Source: Bdellovibrionales bacterium
Lineage (GTDB): Bacteria > Bdellovibrionota > Bdellovibrionia > Bdellovibrionales > JAMPXM01
Reading direction: 5' to 3'
Assembly (NCBI GenBank): GCA_005793615.1
Contig: SXRI01000142.1
Span: forward strand, 1-8,608
Length of the DNA stretch: 8,608 bases
In this document: one piece after another, positions 3,279 to 8,608 of the stretch
Position numbering within the stretch: the first letter of the stretch is position 1
Layout: each line of letters opens with the position of its first letter
Translations under genes and position numbers: made by a program
The notes under the pieces: model-generated
What the model saw: the letters and a program-made list of their open reading frames with translations, nothing else
Told to the model about the DNA's origin: nothing
The model's database searches: none

Positions 3279-5750
3279 TTGGTCTCCCGAAAAAGAAATG
3301 GCTCCGTTTGCAGCCACCAACTTCAGGTTCGCGCCACTAGACTTTGCTGTCGAGGCCAGTTCCGTAGCCAGCTCCGTAGCCAGCTCCGTAGCCAGTTCCG
3401 AGCCTGGCTCAACTGGCAAAATCCCGGGAAAAGCCCGGATCAGTGCTGGCAAAAAGGCGAGGTCACCAACCAAACCGAAGAACAATGAGATCAGCATATA
3501 GACGCCAAAGGTTTGGTTGATGCCGAACTCCGACACGAGAAAAATCCCAAAACCCGCGAGTAGACAAACACTTGCCACCATACATGGATTGCCCTCTAGA
3601 CGCAGTGTTCGCTCAATTTCCTCGGCTGCCCCCTGTCCAGATTCCTTCATCAGACTGCGCAAGCGCTGCAACAGATACACCGTGTTGTTGAACGCAATGC
3701 CGAGCGCGATTGAGAAGACTAACGCGACACCGGGCTTAATGGGAGTTTTAGCTAGTGCCAATACGCCTATCAAAACCGCGGCCGGAACCAAATTCGGAAG
3801 CACCGCAAGCAGCGTCCAGCGCCATGAACGAAAGACCAGTAGCAAGAGGAAACTGATCGCCGCCAAAGCGTGCCAGAAACCCTCCATGAGCGACACTGAC
3901 AAATTATTGTTCAAACGATGAACCGTCGTCGCCATACCGGCGGTACTCACCTTGGCATCCGGAAAAACTGCCTTTGTTTCACTCACCAAACGCTGCATCA
4001 CTTCTTCCAGACGATTGCTCGCGGCGTCTCTTAATCTTAAACCGATACGCATCGTCGAGCCATCAGCTGTTAGATGCTTTTTCAACGGCGAGTCGTCAGC
4101 CATCGAAATCAAAAACCAATTTTCCGCAATGGCTGATCGACTCGTTGGTAGCTCGGCATTGCCGCCACCCAACGCGAACCGCATGAGATCCGGAAGTCCC
4201 ACAGCACTGCCGACGTTTGGAATCGCACGCATATGTGAAATCAACGTATCCAGAGTGGACAGGGCCGCAGGATCGTTCCATGGCTCCGACACGCCATCAC
4301 GCTTGACGACGATCTCATAGGGAATAGTGCCACCGAGTCCCTGATCAATGGCCTCGGTCGCACGCCGCGCCTCTTGCTTGACCGGCAGATCATCGAACAA
4401 GCGAGCTGACCAATGCAGATTCTGACCAAGGACAGCCATGAGCACACAACCGATAGCCACTGTCGCGATAATGGTTTTACGTCGAAAAAACACAAAGGAC
4501 GTCCAACTCGCCTCGCGCGAAACCCATGGACGCACCGTCGGCAGCGGCATCAACATCATCAAGGGCACCATCAGAACCGTCGCCGTAAACCAAGAGATCA
4601 TATCCGAAATAGCCACCGCGATACCAAAGTCGCGAATAACCGGCACATCGGTCAAAAGAAGCGTCGCAAAACCAAAACAGTTCGTCAGCGAAGTGAGTAG
4701 ATTTGGAAGAAATAACGACCTGAGCGTACGCAAAATCAGCGTCGCCTTGGCCGACAATTCACCGAAAAGCGCTAGGCGCAAAGGCGCCTCATTGCCGTTG
4801 AGACAGCTTGCTTCTTCCGCGAACCGTAATGAGGTATGAATACAAAGAGACAGGACTGTCACCGAAACCAGAATCGGAATCGTCACCGCCAGTACCGTCA
4901 TCGAAAACCCGGCGATCGCCATGAAACCGAGAACCAGGGTGTTTGCCAAAATGATCGCCACGAGCGAAATCAACAATGACGAGAGTGATGAGAACACGGC
5001 CCACAGCACCAATGCACATGCCAAAAGCGCCAGCCCCATGAAACGACCAAGCTCTGACTTCAGAAGTTCTGAAAAGTGCGATTGAATGGCCGGTACACCG
5101 CCAACCTCGATTGAGCAATCTTGAAACTTCGTGGTCAGCAGTGTTTTGACTTCTTTCCCAATATCCCGCATTCGTTCTACCGAGAGATCTGGATTCAAGC
5201 TCAAAGCCATTACCGTGCGACGAGCATCTTCGGAAACCAGCATCGGACTCAGCAAACGATCCTTCATGACACGCTTACGGCGTTCAGTTTCGCTAGTGAT
5301 GTTTAGGAGCGACCCCACCTCGAGACTCTCGCTGCCTTGCGAGGCCGTGGAAACCACGCCGAGACTGACGACCGACTTGATACCATCGAGTTTACCGAGA
5401 TCTTTACTCACTTCAGCCAAAGTCTGCAGGCGCTCGGTTGCGAGCCAATCTGATTCGGTTCGTTGATGCAAATCGAGAATGACGAGAAGCGGTGGGTTTT
5501 GATCCAGAAAGAACTGCCGCCGAGTTTCAAGATCAGCTTCCAAGAGCGGATGTTTCGGTGGAAAAAACTGACTGATAGTGTAATTACTCTGTAGACGAGT
5601 CAGCCAACCACAGGCTGTAACTGCCACTCCCAGGATCACGAGCAAGCTGAGTACCGCCGCGACTTGTTCACGGCGCCGGAGCCCAGGAGTTTCCGCCCCA
5701 GCCTTTTTCCTTAAATTCGTCGAAGTTTCGTGCACCATAGGCAATGCCAT
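2457..5750 (-). CDS. MMPL/RND permease fused to LolA-like lipoprotein-sorting domain
   Basis: The product has 1097 residues. Residues 1-776 form an RND/MMPL-type permease in two halves: TM1 (about 30-50), a periplasmic loop (to ~230), TM2-6 (about 235-402), TM7 (about 425-443), a second loop (to ~622), and TM8-12 (about 624-773). Residues 777-824 are a linker with an ELAT repeat. From 825 an N-terminal signal sequence (KIRR, hydrophobic 845-857, PARA-A) leads into an outer-membrane-lipoprotein-sorting, LolA-like domain (about 866-1097; motifs DQWLYMPSQRKARRV and DTEFNLEDFS). The two parts are usually adjacent separate genes; here the frame is open throughout. The TM10 motif reads GIAFNNTVYLLQRLR, with Asn where acidic residues are usual. 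Together with the upstream beta-barrel gene this suggests lipid or lipophilic export. Start 5750 has AGGG directly against the ATG; the ATG at 5738 is a reasonable alternative. Confidence 0.85.
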   Translation of the reverse strand: MALPMVHETSTNLRKKAGAETPGLRRREQVAAVLSLLVILGVAVTACGWLTRLQSNYTISQFFPPKHPLLEADLETRRQFFLDQNPPLLVILDLHQRTESDWLATERLQTLAEVSKDLGKLDGIKSVVSLGVVSTASQGSESLEVGSLLNITSETERRKRVMKDRLLSPMLVSEDARRTVMALSLNPDLSVERMRDIGKEVKTLLTTKFQDCSIEVGGVPAIQSHFSELLKSELGRFMGLALLACALVLWAVFSSLSSLLISLVAIILANTLVLGFMAIAGFSMTVLAVTIPILVSVTVLSLCIHTSLRFAEEASCLNGNEAPLRLALFGELSAKATLILRTLRSLFLPNLLTSLTNCFGFATLLLTDVPVIRDFGIAVAISDMISWFTATVLMVPLMMLMPLPTVRPWVSREASWTSFVFFRRKTIIATVAIGCVLMAVLGQNLHWSARLFDDLPVKQEARRATEAIDQGLGGTIPYEIVVKRDGVSEPWNDPAALSTLDTLISHMRAIPNVGSAVGLPDLMRFALGGGNAELPTSRSAIAENWFLISMADDSPLKKHLTADGSTMRIGLRLRDAASNRLEEVMQRLVSETKAVFPDAKVSTAGMATTVHRLNNNLSVSLMEGFWHALAAISFLLLLVFRSWRWTLLAVLPNLVPAAVLIGVLALAKTPIKPGVALVFSIALGIAFNNTVYLLQRLRSLMKESGQGAAEEIERTLRLEGNPCMVASVCLLAGFGIFLVSEFGINQTFGVYMLISLFFGLVGDLAFLPALIRAFPGILPVEPGSELATELATELATELASTAKSSGANLKLVAANGAISFSGDQMAENSSSSDKNSKAKIRRGTAASVAAALITIWLPTSPARAADANTILKNVEKGLLTKDESALIKMRVVESNGSAKEREVEIKRKSGAKNQVLVRIRAPSDVSGVALLSVAQGSTEDQWLYMPSQRKARRVVSGNKGQRFLDTEFNLEDFSASTYARFVNTLVKEDRQPSAAVAVIESKSKGADTDSSYSKIMTWVDLATYQVQKSEYYDKEGKLLKTMVFRDYKKFGSAWRAQTIEVRNMQTSRSTILKVAGLKVNSGLNDREFTQSALEQGD
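2485..2516. terminator. Strong hairpin at a convergent gene junction, possible terminator
   Basis: GTGAACTCA (2485-2493) pairs perfectly with TGAGTTCAC (2508-2516), and inside it GGTC (2495-2498) pairs with GACC (2504-2507), leaving a one-base bulge and the loop ATTGA. The 13-bp stem lies 34 bp past the DUF302 stop and within the last codons of the convergent LolA-like region. Only TTT follows on +, so it is not a textbook intrinsic terminator, but it may slow or end transcription from the arsR-DUF302 operon. Confidence 0.35.
3276..3288 (-). promoter_or_regulatory. Internal ribosome binding site at the permease/LolA-like junction
   Basis: The minus strand reads GGGAGACCAA then ATG (3278-3276). 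The ten bases GGGAGACCAA are the same as those before the DUF2608 start (199-208). The site sits directly before the signal peptide of the LolA-like part. Confidence 0.6.
3355..3399. repeat. 12-bp tandem repeat coding for ELAT units
   Basis: About 3.7 copies of GCCAGYTCCGTA (+ strand) occur head to tail, coding on the minus strand for ELAT-ELAT-ELAT-ELA (residues 785-799). They lie in the linker between the last permease helix and the LolA-like signal sequence. Being a multiple of three, changes in copy number alter only linker length, not frame. Confidence 0.9.
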
Positions 5751-5907
5751 CCCTGTATTAGAAATTCAGGATGGTTTCTCGGGCATAAAGTCGCGGAACT
5801 TTAGTCCTGGAGGCTGTTTCCGAACGAACCCAGTCAGAAGTCCAGGCACAGTGTATCGTCACGAAAGGAAATCTTGCTGATCCGTCGATCATGTTAACGG
5901 ATAGATG
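5751..5907 (-). other. Gap between the beta-barrel and permease genes
   Basis: This 157-bp gap contains no convincing ORF. A small inverted repeat TAAAGT (5786-5791) / ACTTTA (5798-5803) with a 6-nt loop lies about 35 bp before the permease start, and TGATC/GATCA (a 5-bp stem, 4-nt loop) lies just after the beta-barrel stop without a T tract. I see no good promoter, so co-transcription is possible but not shown. Confidence 0.4.
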
Positions 5908-7284
5908 TTAGAAGAAGAACGAGGCCCCTAGGGTCAAGCGACGGTTACGTCGGTAGGTTCCCAACGGAGTGCCTGCGGCGCCATCAAACCAATCACCCTG
6001 CAGTGAAGTCGCCATACCATCGGTGACTTTGTACTCCGCTTTTAGCAGACCGTAGGAACCTTGCTTCAAGGAGTCGAAAAGTACTGCCGCATTGTAGGTC
6101 CACGCCCCCGAAGTCGCTAGCCGCAACCCCAGAAGCCAGGAGCGATCGAAAATGCGATCGAGAGAAGCCACGGTGTTTCCGGCCTGTTCTTCGCTTTCCA
6201 CATAGGTAGCCTGCAAAAGCAGAGTTAAAGTCGATGTGGCAATCGCAAGATTTTTCTCCATGCCGACTACCGCACTCTGCGACCAACCCGGTAGTGCTGC
6301 ACTGGTCGTGACGCGGGCGGAGTCCGCGATGGCCATCCTGAAGATCATCGTCTCCATCGTAACCACCGCTCCTAAGCCAACTGTACGCCGCAAATAGTAA
6401 GTCGGCTGCAACAAGATATGATAAGCGAGAATTCGCGATGCATCCTGAGGGTCAGTGTGCGCATCAACAACCGGAGTCGCGATCGCCGGTGCGGTCGGTG
6501 CTCCCTGAAAAAATACCGCTGTCAAATCAAGCCCGCTCCCCCGACGCTCGAGTCTCAAACCGTAGTTGTTATGGAGAGCATCATCGACAACCTGAGCGCC
6601 AGCATAGGAATAGCGAAACTCCGGCGCCAACTGAAAGGTGAACTCATTGAATTGGCTCTGCATGAACACTTCACGCGGAAGCCAACGACTGTTCTCACCG
6701 GGCATGATCGATTCCTGCTGCAGCGGAATGTAAATTCCCTCTACCCGCCAGGCATCGGACTCCCAACTCAAGTCAATAGAAGGTACTGCGCGCTTCTCTG
6801 AATTGAGCGGATCGACATATCGGCGCGCACTGACTACATCCAGTGGGTTGTAGAAATCGGTCACGCCCCAAGCAATGCGATTGAGGCCGATCTGCACGGC
6901 GATTTCCGCAGTTTGATCTCGCAGCAAATTCTTCGGACGCCAATCAATGTTAGCTTCATTGATATCGAACATCGCCTTTTCAGTGGCACTTGCTGCCACC
7001 GGATCAGAGTAGAACCAAGGAGCGAAACGAAACTTTACATCTCGTTGGGTTCTTGCCGTCCATTCTGCTTCATCACGAATTGCCAGCGAAGATTGGCTGG
7101 TGCCCTTACCGATATCCTCAAAATAGTAACTCGGCTGGAGATTCAGGGTATTGGTGAATTTGGTCTTCCACGAAGCCGCTTGGCTCGCCCGAGCACCAAA
7201 CAAACCAATCGACAAAGCAATAGAAAATAGGGCGACAAAAGAGAGGGAACGGCTTGCTCTGAGGAGGTTCCCGCCCGTCCTCAT
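5908..7284 (-). CDS. Outer membrane beta-barrel protein, DUF1302-like
   Basis: The 458-residue product has a signal peptide (basic n-region, hydrophobic ~14-30, cleavage near ASQA-A at 34-37) and a C-terminus SFFF ending in Phe, the signal for insertion by the BAM complex. The body is rich in alternating, aromatic-bounded beta strands. The segment NRIAWGVTDFYNPLDVVSARRYVDP is of the type seen in DUF1302 and related outer-membrane proteins (here only the core WGVTDFYNPLDV is diagnostic). Such barrels are often coded next to an MMPL permease and a LolA-like protein, as here, which suggests it is the outer-membrane component. Its ATG overlaps the stop of the nucleotidyltransferase gene (ATGA) and no Shine-Dalgarno is visible, so it is probably translated by coupling. 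The next gene starts 157 bp downstream; that gap shows no clear terminator. Confidence 0.8.
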   Translation of the reverse strand: MRTGGNLLRASRSLSFVALFSIALSIGLFGARASQAASWKTKFTNTLNLQPSYYFEDIGKGTSQSSLAIRDEAEWTARTQRDVKFRFAPWFYSDPVAASATEKAMFDINEANIDWRPKNLLRDQTAEIAVQIGLNRIAWGVTDFYNPLDVVSARRYVDPLNSEKRAVPSIDLSWESDAWRVEGIYIPLQQESIMPGENSRWLPREVFMQSQFNEFTFQLAPEFRYSYAGAQVVDDALHNNYGLRLERRGSGLDLTAVFFQGAPTAPAIATPVVDAHTDPQDASRILAYHILLQPTYYLRRTVGLGAVVTMETMIFRMAIADSARVTTSAALPGWSQSAVVGMEKNLAIATSTLTLLLQATYVESEEQAGNTVASLDRIFDRSWLLGLRLATSGAWTYNAAVLFDSLKQGSYGLLKAEYKVTDGMATSLQGDWFDGAAGTPLGTYRRNRRLTLGASFFF

Positions 7285-8012
7285 TTTCTAGTTGGCGGCA
7301 CATCCCGCCTATAACCCTCAAAGAGAAAGCCCCCATGGGGTGCTAGTACTTCGCTACTGATATCAATTACGCGCTGACTTTGACCGGTTGCAAAGAGCTC
7401 CTCAAAGGCTTCGGAAAAACGTCGGGCAAAGGCAGGGTCGGTTTTTTTGAGGCGCTTTAAAACTGCTTTCCCACTACCTGTCCAGGTTTGGTGGGTGCGA
7501 AAGTAAAAATCGGCCAGCTCATTATAAACTACGCTGGCAATCGCAATCAGCTCCGCACGATTTTTGGGTTCGCGTAGATCATCGATCCATTCAGAGATCT
7601 GATAGCGGCGGTCCTCGATTTCTTCATTCGACAAAGCCTTAGGGCCCGCCGCCAGGGCTGTCCGCGCCATGGATTTGAGGTCCTCGGTCAGTCGGGTCGC
7701 ACCCGGAACCTCATGGCCCTCGGCGATCATCTCCGCCAGGGTCGCCCGACCGATTTGTGGATCCACCTTATTGAAAAAATACTCGAGAGTCATCGAATCA
7801 TGAATAAAGGCTTCCACCGGCCAATCGCGATAGGAAAACGACTCCCGAAAGGCGACCGGAACCTTTTTATAGACGACAACAAGATCGAGATCCGAGTAGG
7901 TGGTCGCTTCTCCACGGACCACCGAGCCAGCAACAAAAATTGCCTCAGCCCCCTGATAGCGGGTTTCAAAGAGCTCTTTGGTGACGTACAGCGGGGAATG
8001 GGTTGCGCGCAT
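7281..8012 (-). CDS. Nucleotidyltransferase domain protein
   Basis: The 243-residue product carries the DNA polymerase beta-like nucleotidyltransferase signature near the N-terminus: FVAGSVVRGEATTYSDLDLVVV, i.e. GS-x-x-RG followed by SDLDL, where the two Asp residues (about 41 and 43) bind the catalytic metal. A third acidic residue is likely in VEAFIHD (about 66-72). The remainder looks helical and has no recognised domain; it is the size of aminoglycoside adenylyltransferases and of DUF4111-type proteins, but there is no evidence that it confers resistance. No signal peptide or membrane helix is present. No good Shine-Dalgarno precedes the ATG at 8012. Its stop overlaps the ATG of the beta-barrel gene by 4 nt, so the two are probably co-transcribed, though a functional link is not obvious. 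Confidence 0.75.
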   Translation of the reverse strand: MRATHSPLYVTKELFETRYQGAEAIFVAGSVVRGEATTYSDLDLVVVYKKVPVAFRESFSYRDWPVEAFIHDSMTLEYFFNKVDPQIGRATLAEMIAEGHEVPGATRLTEDLKSMARTALAAGPKALSNEEIEDRRYQISEWIDDLREPKNRAELIAIASVVYNELADFYFRTHQTWTGSGKAVLKRLKKTDPAFARRFSEAFEELFATGQSQRVIDISSEVLAPHGGFLFEGYRRDVPPTRK

Positions 8013-8102
8013 AGGTCGCTTTTATGTCTTTCCACCCGGCTTGCCAAATAATTTCACGCGGAAATCTACGTTGCTAGACTAATTGCTGGACCTAAAAAAT
8101 CT

Positions 8103-8123
8103 TTTGCGCAAAGCGCTTCGCTT
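8103..8123. promoter_or_regulatory. Overlapping palindromes in a divergent intergenic region
   Basis: The 161-bp gap between the divergent nucleotidyltransferase and deoxyhypusine-synthase-like genes contains TTTGCGCAAA (8103-8112), a perfect 10-bp palindrome, overlapping AAGCGCTT (8111-8118), which itself overlaps the small hairpin AAGCG-CTT-CGCTT (8111-8123). This could be a regulator site. No confident -35/-10 pair was found for either gene. Confidence 0.3.
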
Positions 8124-8173
8124 ATGGTTAAACCTCACGACGCCGTTTTTTTATGCATGAAGGGAAAGAACCT

Positions 8174-8608
8174 ATGACAGTTCGCGAGTTCATTGACCAT
8201 CATTACCGTCACTTCAACGCCGCCGCTTTGAAAGACGCGGCTATCGCCTACGAAGACCACCTCAAAGGTGGCGGTAAGATGCTGGTGACATTGGCGGGTG
8301 CTATGAGCTCGGCTGAACTCGGGCTGAGCTTGGCTGAAATGATCCGTCAGGACAAAGTCCATGCGATCTGCTGTACCGGCGCAAACCTCGAAGAAGACGT
8401 CTTCAACTTGGTCGCCCATAATCACTATGTTCGCATTCCCAACTATCGCGATCTGACGCCCGCTGATGAGCAAAAACTCCTTGAACGCCATCTCAACCGA
8501 GTTACCGACACTTGTATTCCCGAAGAAGAAGCGATTCGCCGCATCGAAAAGGCAGTCCTTGAACACTGGCAAAAGGCCGACCAGAGTGGCGAGCGTTATT
8601 TCCCTCAC
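8174..8608 (+). CDS. Deoxyhypusine synthase family protein, N-terminal part
   Basis: This frame stays open to the right edge (145 codons). The product begins TVREFIDHHYRHFNAAALKDA and contains KMLVTLAGAMSSAELG (about 34-49), CCTGANLEEDVFN (about 65-77), RIPNYRDLTPADE and GERYFPH, all typical of the bacterial deoxyhypusine-synthase-like family (NAD-dependent aminobutyl transfer from spermidine in its archaeal and eukaryotic relatives). The catalytic Lys lies in the missing C-terminal half. Most bacteria have no eIF5A substrate, so the bacterial members probably act on a polyamine (homospermidine-synthase-like) or another target. The start at 8174 is preferred because AAGGGAAAG lies 5-10 nt upstream; an in-frame ATG at 8153 is an alternative without such a site. 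It is divergent from the nucleotidyltransferase gene. Confidence 0.88.
   Translation, partial: MTVREFIDHHYRHFNAAALKDAAIAYEDHLKGGGKMLVTLAGAMSSAELGLSLAEMIRQDKVHAICCTGANLEEDVFNLVAHNHYVRIPNYRDLTPADEQKLLERHLNRVTDTCIPEEEAIRRIEKAVLEHWQKADQSGERYFPH

Noticed and set aside
3034..3501. Plus-strand frame of 155 codons opposite the transporter gene.
   Set aside because: Low-complexity Ser/Ala-rich product lying wholly antisense to the fused transporter, including its repeat; no family features and no good ribosome site.
6418..6801. Plus-strand frame of 127 codons opposite the beta-barrel gene.
   Set aside because: Arg/Cys-rich out-of-frame product without motif, antisense to a gene with a signal peptide and terminal Phe.
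7281..8012. Nucleotidyltransferase as an aminoglycoside resistance gene.
   Set aside because: Only the general GS-RG-SDLDL fold signature is present; the C-terminal part shows no recognised resistance-enzyme domain.
8146..8152. Run of seven T before the deoxyhypusine-synthase-like gene, as a terminator.
   Set aside because: No stable GC-rich stem directly precedes it, and no gene on + ends upstream.
8135..8608. Open minus-strand frame of 157 codons at the right edge.
   Set aside because: It is antisense to the clear deoxyhypusine-synthase-family frame on + (8174 onward), whose motifs are unmistakable; the minus product has no recognisable domain.
1..8608. tRNA, rRNA, CRISPR array, riboswitch or toxin-antitoxin pair.
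   Set aside because: No cloverleaf, repeat-spacer pattern or known RNA fold was recognised; the nucleotidyltransferase is not paired with a HEPN-type gene.

Overview
The window is about 8.6 kb of roughly 50% G+C DNA from a Gram-negative bacterium. It encodes an outer-membrane beta-barrel ending in Phe, periplasmic proteins with signal peptides, an RND/MMPL-type exporter and a bacterial deoxyhypusine-synthase-like protein. This mix would suit Bdellovibrionota/Oligoflexia or a related proteobacterial lineage, but that placement is an inference; nothing here fixes the taxon.

Layout. Positions 1-140 are the right end of an insertion sequence of probable ISL3 type: the last 27 codons of a transposase plus a terminal sequence ending in the family-like GGGCTCTTCG. 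Next, on +, is a secreted HAD-like DUF2608 protein (210-1058). Its 3' end overlaps by 47 nt a convergent thioredoxin gene that carries a C-terminal DUF6132 membrane module (1575-1012, minus). That gene is divergent from a small operon of an ArsR-family repressor (1691-1999) and a DUF302 protein (2038-2451). The AT-rich divergent promoter region holds a perfect 8-bp-arm dyad, a good operator candidate. This block looks like one thiol/redox-responsive locus.

The minus strand then holds an envelope-transport block, read from right to left: a nucleotidyltransferase (8012-7281), an outer-membrane beta-barrel protein (7284-5908, ATGA overlap with the previous gene), and a 1097-residue protein (5750-2457) joining an MMPL/RND permease to an outer-membrane-lipoprotein-sorting (LolA-like) domain. 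Permease, LolA-like carrier and beta-barrel together suggest trans-envelope movement of a lipid or other hydrophobic substrate. At the right edge, divergent on +, starts a deoxyhypusine-synthase-family gene (8174 to beyond the window).

The most notable point is that two minus-strand genes are fusions of normally separate proteins, and in both the second module keeps its own Shine-Dalgarno and ATG inside the fused frame (ATG at 1182 and at 3278). Each locus could therefore make both a fused and a free second product. The thioredoxin-DUF6132 fusion would physically couple a CxxC thioredoxin to a membrane hairpin with a Cys pair in its loop. The permease also has Asn-Asn where Asp residues are expected in the second-half ion-coupling helix.
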